A stretch of 64,000 bases of DNA from Paulownia fortunei (taxonomy: Eukaryota; Streptophyta; Magnoliopsida; Lamiales; Paulowniaceae), in NCBI GenBank assembly GCA_019321725.1, contig JAGSPU010000054.1, positions 1 through 64,000 on the forward strand, given 5' to 3'. The notes beneath the pieces are model-generated. The model saw only the letters and a program-made list of their open reading frames with translations, searched no databases and was not told the DNA's origin. The position numbers were made by a program, and so were the translations under genes. Of this stretch, positions 1 to 12,034 are shown one piece after another (the first letter of the stretch is position 1; every line of letters starts with the position of its first letter).

Positions 1-238
1 CAAAAACCCACAAAGCAAATTACGAGGTTAATGGTGTCTAGTTGAGTTGACCGATCTCATCAAGAGGGTTATATCTTCTGCAACTCAAACTAGAACTGCA
101 TATTTACTTCTCTATTCTTGCCCTTCATAAGTGGAGAAAAATGAGTTCCAGATTTTCCATTTTGAAGATCCTAGGTTTGGATGTAAGTAGTGGTCTGGTG
201 CTCCATTTGGCAAAAAGGGTCAAGAATGAAGGGTCTAA

Positions 239-349
239 AAGTGCGATTTGTGGGAGAGTCGCTGCCGTTGGTATGGGCGGAATAGGAAATTTTACTCGGA
301 TTACGCTACCATTTCTGAAAAAGAGCATCACACGGCGATGTTATTACAG
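239..349 (+). other. Exon-like stretch, gene not recognised
   Basis: An open stretch of 37 codons ends in a good splice donor (CAG|GTACAC at 349/350). It reads protein-like, rich in charged and aromatic residues, and includes the run GRNRKFYSDYATISEKEHH. The same frame continues upstream but is cut by stops at 236 and further back. It could be the end of an exon of a gene that starts before the window, a decayed copy, or a chance reading. I recognise no family. Given the indels in every other gene here, the stops do not prove a pseudogene. Confidence 0.25.
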
Positions 350-1062
350 GTACACTTGTGTATATATACTCTTGTATTTACATGGTCTTGGATGCAGATT
401 ATCAAGAATTCTTCCTAGTGATTATCAAATATATAGGTTCATTTCATGCTAGTTTAGAATATATGTTATAACGTTAGCTGATTTAGCAGTAGTTGTGTAA
501 ATGTTGAATGGGTGATTATCTTGATATTATTTCTTTATACGCGTTGTTTCATTGGTATATTTAATTAACAACTGGGACTGCCATAAGTTTGGATCAATAT
601 AGTTTTTTGCTGTTATGTGGCTTCTTGATACTTCTTCATTTGTCTGATTTGAAAATAAGGTATAGAAGGGTTTAGAATCCAAATGATAGTGTAGTTTCAT
701 CCTCCAATTAAAGACTACTAGAGAAAACTGGAGTTTCGAACAATTATAATTATCGCTCTTGATTCAATCATAACGAAAGAGTTAAATTTTAGTTGAGCGA
801 GCATTTCAAAAAAGCTTGTTAAGAAAGATCAAATCTCCTAGTTATTGCATTTACTCATAAACCGAGTATACTTCTAGAAACACCAAATCGTATGAACTTA
901 TGTTGTATCAGCATAACATAAGTCCAACTACTAACGTAGTGTGATCCTCGGCATTTGATATTTTCATACCTAATGCACGTAAGAATTTTCCCACCACTGG
1001 ATGCTTTTGATGTACAGAACTCTCAGTGGTGCTAATACACCTTCACTTTTGTCCTCTTGCAG

Positions 1063-1129
1063 AACCAATGAACTTCTCGAGCATGTGTACGAGATTGATA
1101 ACATTGACGGCGTGATGTACTTTGAGATG
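1063..1129 (+). other. Exon-like stretch, gene not recognised
   Basis: This short stretch lies between a good acceptor (CTCTTGCAG at 1062) and a good donor (ATG|GTAAGAG at 1129/1130). It reads TNELLEHVYEIDNIDGVMYF and then EM. Its phase does not join the exon-like stretch at 239-349 without a one- or two-base shift. It may be a downstream exon of the same unknown gene, whose 3' part would then run to about 1.2 kb. The opposite strand is also open over 1043-1240, so the strand is not certain. No family is recognised. Confidence 0.25.
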
Positions 1130-3393
1130 GTAAGAGAGAGTAAATAAAACCATTTGTTGTCCAGCATTTGGGAAAAGGAAGTCGTGAACAACAACTTTAA
1201 GTATTGGCTTTGAGTTACAATCATCGTCTATCACTTTCAAATCATGCTTCCTCCATCATAACCATCTCCTGGAGCCGCTACTGTAAGGTTTCAACATCAT
1301 GTGGTAATTAATATCATTACATGCATAAATCAAGTTCCAAGGATGAAAAGAAGAAACGAAACCAGACTTCCACGGTTAGCCAATCATGATGCAATCATAT
1401 GTACCTTGAGATTGCTAAAAAAAGTATATGTCCTACAGAGCAGTCAAAATCCTTGTTCAGCTGAAACTCGTTTTGTGGTTGATGTTGGTTGGTGATTCAT
1501 ATGATATAAAGAACCCTACAATATACCTCTAGAATGACAACACCCAAAAATGAAGTCCAGAAGAATGTCATTACATATTGTGAAGAATATTTACTTCAAA
1601 CGACATGTGGAAGTGAAGAAAGCCCTTGAATACAAGGCGGTATACTCTTTTTTTTTTTTTTCTTTTTTTCCCCTAGCACTAAAGAATGTAAGACCAAGCA
1701 CCAGAAGCTGAAGATGGTGCCAGTTATATTTGTAGCTTCCAGCTAGGATATGGAAGGCCGATGACAGACAGGACCGAAGAGCTATTCATTGTTCATGATT
1801 CCTAGTTCTTGCCAGAGCCAAAGTGATGAGGCTGACAATTAAAGAAGTCTTCCGTTCAAGTCACTTTGTTTTGTATACTTTGATAGTGGTTTTTTCTCTA
1901 TATATATGATTTGGGTTGGAGCCCTCTATTGTATTAAGTAAGCTTTGATATTTTGATGTCATTTATTCTTCCCAAAAAATTACAAAATTTGTTCCAAATT
2001 ATCATTCTAACTACTTTAAAACAAGTTTTTGATGACTGAAATTTACGATGAGCGCGAGCATAATAATTTATGATGCTCCCTGAGTTATTAGCTAGTCAAA
2101 CATTTGTGATTTTGTGAGCTTGAGTTAAATCACATCACTAAATGTAGGAACGTTTTAGTGGCCAAAATGGAATCAATACCACAAAATTCATAGACAAGTC
2201 CCACCCAAATATTTTAAGAATGAGGTAGTGGAGTATAATCCCTATATATATATTGTTCTTTTGCCTACACCAATATAATGGGCTACGTTGCACAAATTTC
2301 CAGCATGAAAGGGATCTTCTGTCATATGTCAAACTTGTGTCAATAAATGCATGGTGTGACACCAACTTTGCTAATCAATTTACTAATATCTAAAACCTAA
2401 TGAAAAATGTTATGTTAATGATGGTATCAAAAGTTTATGCTTAAGTTAAACTTATGAATAATTATATTATAAAAAAAAAAACTGAATTAACCAACTCACT
2501 TGGCTAATCACACTCAAGAGCCAAAAAGCAGCATTTGGATTATTTACACCAGCTTGTTGAAAATCAAACCTGAGATAAAATCCTGGTGGTAGTACTACTA
2601 TTTTCCTCCGCCAGCATTTGAATTGTCGCACCATTTGCCATTTTCCAATTTCAACTGATCGTACCATTATTTCTTTTGTTAAGAATGCTGTCTTTAATTG
2701 TAGCTTCCAATCCATGAGAAGAGGAAGAAGAGATTTTTGAGGTCATTAAAACTCTACTCTTGTTCTATATATCAACAGATTCTGGAGGCTGGCTGTGCCA
2801 AATGGAGTTAAGCGATGGTGAAACCATTTCGGCCTGTAAGCCCAAGTCAGCGAGTCTTGAGGCTGTAAGTCTTAATTTAATCTTGGCTCTGGTCGGGAGA
2901 TGATTTTAAAAGACAGAGCAGAGTACATGCAAGGAGACTGAAAGAGTTCAAGATCATGTAGCTTTTGAAGGAAAGATAAGAGTCTAAGGACATTCGAGAT
3001 ATCAAAGATTTCATCTCAGAAAAATTATACTAGCCCACAAGCAGCACATGTTTTCTTCCCTTTGATTTTAGCATTTCAAGTTAGAGAGATACCCATATTC
3101 ATATCTGAATGCACTGCTTCATTGCTGAATAACTTACATCAGTTTACAAACATTTTGATCGCAAGCAGCATATGTTTTAGCAGAATCCACAAGGGATCAA
3201 GCAGCTACAAGTTAAATTTATCCTATGTTTTTCTTCCCAGTATCTTCAAATTGAATCAAGAAATCAAGATGTGCAAGTAATTTCAGTTCTCAGTTCATGT
3301 GCTATAATCGTAAAATTAGCCCATGTTACACTCACCTCATTTCAGACAATCCACCACGTTTCATGGAAATGGCAAAATTGAATGCTTATTCAC
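1130..3393. other. Intergenic or untranslated, no gene seen
   Basis: No open frame with gene-like composition and splice context was found. There is a long T-rich tract near 1650-1671. Bases 1680-1900 could be the 3' untranslated end of the unresolved plus-strand unit at the left edge. A minus-strand open stretch at 2467-2715 was judged unsupported. Confidence 0.4.
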
Positions 3394-3579
3394 CTATGAA
3401 ATATGAACGAGGTCAAGCAATTCTGCAGCTGTACAAAGTGCCATAGCTCCCTCCAAGTGCCTGGTCATCTTGATTCTTCTATGCCTCTTCCGAAATTTAC
3501 TAAGTTCATTGCCAACACATCCAATGTCTTGAAGTAACTCGAGATGAGAATCAGCAATGCAGCGAGAACCAATAGCCAT
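3394..3579 (-). other. Small ORF in the 3' region of E2F
   Basis: This 61-codon open frame starts 61 bases downstream of the E2F stop, on the same strand. Its residues look protein-like (Leu, Glu and Arg rich), but there is no splice signal that joins it to E2F and no recognised family. It most likely lies in the E2F 3' untranslated region and is a chance ORF; a short independent peptide cannot be excluded. Confidence 0.15.
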
Positions 3580-3639
3580 GTCTTTTTACCATCTGAACTG
3601 GACATGAGACTGCTTGCCCGACAAATTATACGAAGTTAA

Positions 3640-6600
3640 TCAACTAGGTTGCACATTAGCAACAGGAGTAAATCAGCAACACCAGATGGCGGAGTCTGTG
3701 GTCTTGCTGTGCCAATAGCAGTCATTTCCAACTCCTCCTGAAGCATATTTACCTCATTCCACTCCATACCAGCTGCAGTAGAAGTCAGAATTTAGCTTTC
3801 GAACAAGATTTGTTAACAGAAAAAATGAAATTAGACAAGCATTGGCAGAAGGATACCATCTGTCTTCCACATGTCTGTGATGCTGACATCCGCATCTGAT
3901 AAAAGCCAATAGTCTGCATCATTCTGCAAAAACAGAAAACACTTAGATTGAAGACATTCTTCTGGTAACAAATAGCTAAAAAATGTGTCTGAAATGCAAA
4001 AGTAATGCACAAGACTGATCAATAAAGTCTGAAAAGATCCATGTACAGTTTGGTTGGTAGGCAGCATTTTTCCAGTCATACAATGATGTTACCATTCAGG
4101 AACAGTTAAAACCTTTCAAGAGACCATCTGTGGTGAATATCAATCAAAGGTAGAGAAAAAGTAGGGACAGCAATGAAGCTTCAAGGATGATGAAAATAAC
4201 TAGATAATCTGGTTACCACTTTATCTCAGCTTTTAATACTGCACTCCAAGTAATTTAATTCCTAAATGAACTAGCGAAATGAGTACCAAAAGATCAGGAA
4301 TTTGTGCACTGGCAAATCTATGTTGCACCCGATAATGGTCATCAATAAACCTTTCAGCCTTACTCGGAGTAGTAAATATACATCCTCAAAAATGAAAAAA
4401 ACATCATCGCAAACAACAGTTTTATTTGTTGCTTATTTCAAATAAGTCAAGTAACACTTAGTAAAAGCCAGTCAAATGCACACATTTAGAAAGATCACAC
4501 TTACATCAATATTTGAGGGGATAATCCTCGTCATTCCTCCAGCATATTCTTGCGAAGCCAAACACAGGGTTAAGTTCATGGCTCTCTTGTGTCTGAGCTT
4601 CAATTTGTGGCGCACCGTGCACCAATGAGGATCTCTCCACTACTGGATTTCCATTTGACCCAGAACTAGAGGCAAGGGGGAAATTTGTTGATTGTTCAAC
4701 TCCATTCATCTCTTCAAACTTCTCCTCAAATTGGCTGAATCAAAATGAAAAAACTTCAAAAAAGGAAAGGGATAAATGACAGTTTGTGGAAAATGAAGGG
4801 GTTAACTACAATACTTTTAAGTATAATTCTGTATAGAATGATACCTGACAAGGTAAACATCAATAGGACCCATTGTACTTCTAAGTATAATTCTGTATCT
4901 CCTTTGTGGATAATCAACAGCCTATATACGAAAATTAAAGTTACTTACATGGCCAAAAACAACTCTAGTACAGATCATGCATGTTCAGTTATCTTAGATA
5001 TACCTCATCAGGATCTGGGACTTCCAGGGTGGTCCCATGGGGCGCTTTGATTGCTATGAGGGTTTCATTCTATCAGAATTAACAGTTAAAGAGTTAAAAC
5101 ATCTTATTAAAATATATTGTTACTTAGAAACACCATACAAGGACAAGAAATGAACCTGCAAGCAGGGTAAATTTTTAATGTCATCTTCAGTTACAAAAAG
5201 CCATCTACAGCAGCCAAAGTGAAACAAGTGCATTAGTGGATCAGAAAATCCTTCATATCTATTCAAGCAATGTAATTAAGAGTAAAACAGAGAATTACTT
5301 TTGGTTGTTATCATCTTCACTAAGTCTCTCAACTTTTCCTGCATTTGCCTATAATGTTTTGAAGAATCAGGATATAAGAAAATACAGTTATAGCAGCATT
5401 GTATTGCTTTACAACATAATGAACTATTAAGTATTAAACCTTATCCGCTCGTCCAAACTTCTTTCTTCCATGGAAAGGTTCTCAAGTTCTGCCTGCAGAT
5501 GAAAACAAGAGAAAACCACATTGCTGATAATTCAAATCTGATCAAGTTTCTGTATCATTCATCACAACTAAAAGTCTAACAAGATAAAATATCAAGAATA
5601 TCAAGAGTTACAAGTTTAGGCGAGTCCATGGATAATTCAAATAGATAACATAAAGAACAAATTACACTAACCAAAAGATCATTTGAAGCAAGTATGCCTA
5701 CTCTCACATACCTGCAAAAGAGTGGCATCCTTGTCCACTTCTCCAGGTCTTGAAGGATCAAGTCCCCTGGCAAGTAATCATATGGATCCTCATTAAGTTC
5801 TTAATTTCACTGCCACTCCCTATATTGATTAGGTTATGCAATATAAAAGCATAACATCATAATATTTCTGAGATGCAACACATACTTCCAGTGGATTCTG
5901 TTCTTGAGCTTCTTTTCAATAAGACCAATCCCTTCAAGGACATTAGTTATGTCATATATCCGTCTCTTCTGCACCTGGATAGCAGAACTTCAATTAAATT
6001 TTCTGACTGCTCAAAATATACACTCATCTAACAGATTAATCACCTGCAAAGTGTCAGCTGCTTTATTTAGATCAAGTTCACCATCTTCTGCATGCTTTAT
6101 TAAAGTGATAAATTTTTTTGTCAAAAGACCTGAGAAGCATTGCAGACACTGATCAGAATTGCACTTGTGCAACTACAATCTAAAATTGTAAACCCAAATG
6201 CAGAGTGGTGTAATTACTCAAGGAGCTATCGTAGCGGCAGCTGCCAGCAGGAGTAAGAGGGGATGGAGCATCTGCCAATTCATGCAATGATATTGTTATT
6301 AGGTATATATATCAATAAAACTATCAAGGACCTTAATTTCAAGAGTTTGAAAAGGGCATTTGCATAATACCAATTAAATAATTTGTTTCATGAAATACGC
6401 TCACAATTGTGGCTCAGAAGTTGGTATTCAAATAATGACAAATATAGGAGAATATGTCTCACCAACATTAGAGATAGGGGTAGAAGGTACAGATCTATTG
6501 TTCTTGGTGACCTTTGAACGTCCATTTGTCCTTCCTCCTTTACCAGATACAGGTGTACGGAAGGGGCTGTTAGTGATATCGCTATATCCCGGACTTGCTG

Positions 6601-7550
6601 TCCATTCACTAGACTCAACTTCATTCTTTTGATAGCCATTCTTCCGCTTCAAAGGCTGAGAGACACCATTTCGAACAATGAAGTCAGCAGATGCAATAGA
6701 CATCAAAACAGAAAGACTAAAACTATACAGGTACATTTACTTATGACATTGAGGAACTTTAAGAGCAAAATGAAGTGTTTCTGGTTTATGTTGCTATATG
6801 GTCATTTGATGTTAAACACCCAAACCAAAAGCAATGTGGGTTCATTTGATATCATGTGATACACATGTTAATGAATGGCAATCAATAGTTTTAGGGATTG
6901 GTAAAAATGGCATGACAAATTCAAGGTGGCTACTTAAATCGTGTAGAGTACAACAAATACAACATGAGAGGGATTCAAATGCTCTGAGCACATTTAAGGT
7001 GTCAAACTTACAAACTACTCAGGAAGCAACTCCCCCTTCATGTGATGGAGAATCAATATTCTCCTTCTTTTCCAATAATAAAACATACAGATCTACAAGG
7101 ATAATAAATCTAATTATCTCTGTGCTCAATGGTTTGAATCACTTAAATTTAACAAGTGAGGATTCAATAAAAACGCATCCAGTAAATAACAAAAATAGTT
7201 ACATTCACTCCGGAATTAATAGCACAGTTAAAAGCAAAAATTTTAAAAAGGAAAACAGAAGGCAAACAAACAGCAGTGAAATAGAAAATATAGTGATAGA
7301 ATGGTGAACGCACAGGAGACTTGATGACAATAGCTTCGGGAGGGTGATCGGCAACGGCGGCGGCGCGTGCAGGGGTGGAGAAACGGTGATAGTCATCTGG
7401 GGAAACAAACGGCGGCTTCATGGACGCGAAGGGGAGATGGCGCCTGATCGCCGTCGGCGGCGTCTGCTGCTGGTGGAGGATCTGGCCATTCGACGCCGCC
7501 GCCGGAGGAGTCGCCGCCGCATCACGGTTCGGCGCTCCATGCCCAGCCAT
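3640..7550 (-). CDS. E2F: E2F transcription factor, E2FA/E2FB type
   Basis: This sequence-specific activator of S-phase genes works in the nucleus as a heterodimer with DP and is held by the retinoblastoma-related protein. Coding exons, 5' to 3': 7550-7314, 6655-6463, 6271-6218, 6129-6044, 5974-5886, 5766-5712, 5492-5440, 5348-5299, 5204-5156, 5069-5004, 4921-4845, 4734-4505, 3923-3857, 3772-3640. They give about 479 residues, normal for plant E2FA/B. Order: Pro/Ala-rich N-terminus, winged-helix domain from [14 protein letters not shown] through [18 protein letters not shown], a Leu-heptad dimerisation helix, a marked box ([29 protein letters not shown]), and the acidic RB-binding motif [21 protein letters not shown] 7550 opens a frame that splices cleanly. 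Three frame breaks interrupt it: one base missing in exon 8 (about 5320), one extra or two missing in exon 12 (about 4565), and one missing near the C-terminus (about 3670). Splice sites and motifs are otherwise intact, so I read these as consensus errors. Confidence 0.9.
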
Positions 7551-7682
7551 TATTAGTGGTTACGTTCTTAAATTTTGATTAAATCAAATTAATAAAATTC
7601 AAGGGACTTATCGAGAGGTTTTATAATTTCAGACAGAGAGGGAAAATGAGGGTTTAGATATATTTTTATGGAGAAAAATTGG

Positions 7683-7722
7683 GGTGTGTGTGTGTGTGTA
7701 TGTAGTGTGTGTAGTGTGTGCG
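7683..7722. repeat. TG-rich microsatellite upstream of E2F
   Basis: An imperfect run of TG/GTGTAGTG units lies 130-170 bases upstream of the E2F start codon, so it is in the 5' leader or core promoter. Open frames seen across it on both strands are only repeat translations. Confidence 0.8.
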
Positions 7723-9387
7723 TGTTGGGTAGGGGAGTAGAAAACGAGGGAAGGGAGGGAATTTTGGTTCGGATAGATGTGGAGGGAAGTGGAGAGAAAA
7801 ATGCCAAAAATGAAATTGACAATTCCCTTGTTTTTGCAATATCGTCCTCGGATTATTACCTTTTTACAATTTTGCCTAGTCTAAGTTTAACCAAATCTTT
7901 TAGTTTTTGCACAAATACTAGATCTCGAACTATATTTTTTGCGAACATAAAATCTTTATTAAATGATAAAATAATAAACTATTTTGTTTCTTTAAATGCA
8001 TATAAAATCATGGAAGTGCTTTTATTGTTAGATTTAATACATTTATTTCCTTTTCATCTTTCTTGTCTTAATTTCTTTGAAGGCCTTTTGAAAATTCAAA
8101 TGTACTTGATCATTAGTAGGTTTTTGTCTTAAAGATTTCATGCTCCTACTATATAATGCTTGGTCCAAATTACACTATTTACCATGTGAAATTCAAATCT
8201 CATACGTACAACAATTATTAGAAAACTAATAGGATAAAATGGCAAAAATTAGGACATGGCCTTGTGAGTTGTAAAAGAATAAGATACTATAAGCTTATAA
8301 GCTATTTTAGAAAAAATCAGAGAGTCTTCAACTTAATATTTTGCAAGTTATTGAACCTTATTTTATTTAAATATTTCAAAATAATTTTTAAAATATATAG
8401 TATTCTATAGTATTATTGGTTCTAAACTATTTACTAAATTATCATTTTAAAAATGCAATGTTTTTCTCAAGACAATGGTGATTATCATACTTCATTTTTA
8501 CATTTTATTTCTTCTAAATAATAGGTCATTATATATTTGTCATTTACAATTTATAAGAAGTATTGGGTTTGAATCCATTTTATGAATGTGCATTTGTGTA
8601 CATTCGATAGTAGTTTATTTTATTCAGATGAATGCTTTAACTCATAATTATTGATTTTATTCAATCAATTTTTGATAATTGTACTCAATTATTATTTGAC
8701 ATTTTAAAGTACAAAATGTAATAGACATTTTATCATAAAATAAAAAATAATCATAGTAATAAATGAATATAGTATATGTAAACTTGTAGTTCATAGTATT
8801 TGGATTTATGAACAAATGTAGTTTAATAAATTACATAATGAAAAGCATTAGATCATCAAATAGTAATACGATTAATTTTATTTAACTCCTAAAAGACACT
8901 TTAACACATTGTATTTTAAATAGTAATATCACATATACACGTGTATAGTGTATTTAATATATAGGTGTTCCATTTGGTAAAAATGCAACACTTGAAAAAT
9001 GAATATTATATCATATGTATGTATATCAAATTTAGTATTTATAAGAATATTTATTATAAATGTTCTCAAAATTGTTGACAGTGGCATGTATATCAAATAT
9101 AATTATGATTTGTGGGTATAACCAAAAGGTTTAAAGTCAAGAGGAGGTTTTGAATATGAGCTAAACTTGGGGATTGAGTTGAAAAAAGAGATCAAAAAAA
9201 CATGAAACGAAAAGAAAGAAGTGGTATCGGCAAAATGCGCGCCTTTGGTGTCCTATAAACAGCTTATTGCACCGATTATTTGGCACGCGCTCCTTGCGTC
9301 TTCTTATTTAACCCTAAGATAAAAGCTTCATAGCATATTTTGCATCCGAAGTGCACAAAGAGGCGAGTGCTACTGCCTCTTTCTCGT

Positions 9388-9397
9388 GCCACGTGGC
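9388..9397. promoter_or_regulatory. Palindromic G-box (GCCACGTGGC)
   Basis: This is a perfect 10-bp palindrome with the CACGTG core bound by plant bZIP and bHLH factors, including ABRE and PIF-type binding. It lies in the one GC-richer patch of the E2F-BAS1 intergenic region, 1.8 kb upstream of E2F and 2.6 kb upstream of BAS1, so its target is uncertain. Bases 9358-9382 just before it form an inverted repeat (AAAGAGGC and GCCTCTTT around a 9-base centre). Confidence 0.4.
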
Positions 9398-12034
9398 GCA
9401 TACAATGTTGATCCCCAACTCTCATCAAATTGGAATACTCGAATCATAATTAGTTTTTTTTTTTTTTTTTAATTGATTCGAAGTCAACTCTCGTCAAGTT
9501 AGTTTTTCAATACTTAACCATAATCAATTAAATTATAGATATAAAATATTTATTATTAGGCTACTTTATCTCATTTTTATATTCTAGTATATAAAAAGTT
9601 GTTTCTATTGGTCTTTTGTGTAATTTGAAGTTGTGCAAGTAGTTTTTTCCTTTTGCTTTTAATTGCAAATAAAGAGATTTTTATTTTTTTTTATGTTTTG
9701 GTATTTTGACCGCTACAAAATAATATATATATATATATTATTTTTTTTTCCAGAATGATATTATACAAAATTCCACTCTATAAAATCACCAATGTATTTT
9801 ATTACAACAAAATGATAATATACAAAATTTTACTTTTTAAAATAATTATATGCACATTTAAGATACTAATTAGGTACAGACGAAGTAAAAAAAATACTCC
9901 ACCAGGTTTCTCCCAAAGATTAACAAATCAAATTTCCCTTCGGGATGAGATCTGGATTGTGTAATTTCACATCCAGGTAAATTTGTTTAGCCCACCAAAG
10001 CGGTTTTAGCATAGTTAAAATTGAAAGAGATCCTTTTAATTCATCCCCCTATACTACATTAGTCCCCGAAGGCCTCGACAGCCAATGGGCTGGTGCGCAT
10101 ATGTAAAAAGATCAATGTTTTTGTATCCGTGCATCATTGCATCCTTTTTCTTCTAAAAAAATTGACTAAGAAAGCATGTTTTCTATGTGCTTTGTACTAT
10201 TGACAATTGACTTTCACACAAAAAGTTAAAAGTACAGGAACTAATCATTTAGTATATCACTATGGAGCATTGTAGTTCAAGCACAAAAATAGTAAACGAT
10301 CCAAATAATTGTTGCTGAAAGAACAGATGAAGATCAAAACTGTGTGAAGATTTAGAAATAGCTTGTTTCATCAAAGTACAGCAATATAAAGAAAAACATG
10401 TAAGTTACAAGGATCACTTAAGTCACAAATCGAACAATTAACGAGCAGCTTCGAAGCCACACAACAGTTGATAGCCAAATAATTTCTTACACTCCACAAT
10501 TTATTACAGAAAGAATCATTTAACTACATTGGAATGGGATACACGTCACTGGACCACTTTCAACATATCACAACATTTGTCTTCTAGAAAATCAGTGCTT
10601 CAACCGAACAAAAACAGGGTAAACTAACCCACTGTGGCCCAAGTAGATGTTCTATTGTCATAAAAGAATAACTGGAGCATAAGACAATACTTGAGAGGAC
10701 ACACTGAAAAAATTAAACTAATCTAGCTCATAGAAAATTTTATGTTTTGCTCAATGGGAATAATTGAATAAGAAAAATGGTTGGTGGCACGCTCTTCTTC
10801 ACACACACACACTCGCTCATATTATTTTATCGTAAATCTAACAGGACGGGTATTGGAACTAAATTGAAAAAGAGGACCCAAAAGAAAATCAATTGGACTA
10901 TATTCATATGAATAAAAACTCTCAATGTTCAACAAGTATTTGCACACCATAAGTGAGAAGTTCTCATCGGCGTGGAAGAACTACAACACACCTCCAACCC
11001 ATCCCAAAACCTCACCGCATATGACTTCAAAACTGTAGGCAATGCCAAGCACACGCCCTTCTCCACACACATTTCTGTGCCTCGGTGTTATCCTATTCTC
11101 TAAAGTAAAAAGTACTGCGGGAACGTTGCCAATTCCTTCAACTTCCTTCCCATTTCCACTATGAAATAATCAAATTTTGGCTCAAAATAATTTTTAAATA
11201 ATTAATATATTTAGAAAAAAATAAAAGATAACATCCAAAAACTCAATAAAATAGTTTCGTAACTTTAGGAGAATAGTGTATTCTCATAAAAAAGGGTCGA
11301 AATAATCACATCGGTGCAATTATTTAAAAAAACACAAGTCTCAATAAAGTTATGAGATCAGATATAAAAATTGACGGTTATCTACCGAATACTAAAAAGT
11401 TAAAAAGTTTGATAACTTGTCTTGTATTATCATTCTCAAAATTTAATGTCATTTTTTGAATATTGTTTCTCTAATCTCCAAACCATGGTTTTATTCACAT
11501 CAACCTAATAACTATTAATATTTATGATAAATATAAATAAATTTAATTTATTAAATACTTTTTTAAATAACAATCTAAGTGTAAAATTCAATGATGGGAA
11601 TTTGTAGTTGACCTAATTTAAATTAATTATTATATATTATTGAGTTCAAACATTAATTTTAAATTTTTAATATTTTTTCATATATTTTGCGAAGTGGAAT
11701 AAAATTGAAAAGTAAATAATATTTTCTTAATTGAGTAGGCAAGTATATTTTCATAATTTGAAGGGCAAATTGTAATTCACCAAAATTGAAACAACAGAAA
11801 TCCCAATCCCACAAAGGCCCAGCCCACTCCCCGCACAAAACGACACCGCTTTCTCACCGTACTGTCTACTGTGCACACTTATCTTCTCATACCCCCCCGA
11901 CCAAACAGTCTCCACCTTAAGATCCCAAACTATTGGGATATCCTACCAATTTACAAACTGCAGCAATCAACAGTCATTCGTCTGTCAAAGAGAGAGCGAG
12001 CCCCCATTTCTTTTGCATTGCGATTCTATAAACA

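Larger units (their letters stand above)
7551..12034. other. Intergenic region between E2F and BAS1 promoters
   Basis: The two genes are divergently oriented, so this 4.5 kb holds both promoters. Most of it is AT-rich and featureless. Exceptions are the TG repeat by E2F, a GC-richer island at about 9230-9410 with a palindromic G-box and a hairpin, a T run near 9454-9470, and a short CA run near 10801. No TATA box at a convincing distance from either start codon and no further gene were recognised. Confidence 0.6.

Noticed and set aside
2467..2715. Minus-strand open frame of 82 codons
   Set aside because: No splice borders, promoter or recognised motif; length is within chance for this composition.
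7164..7408. Open frames that extend past the E2F exon 1 donor
   Set aside because: They read into intron 1. The splice to exon 2 at 6655 joins KSP to LKRK in phase as in known E2Fs.
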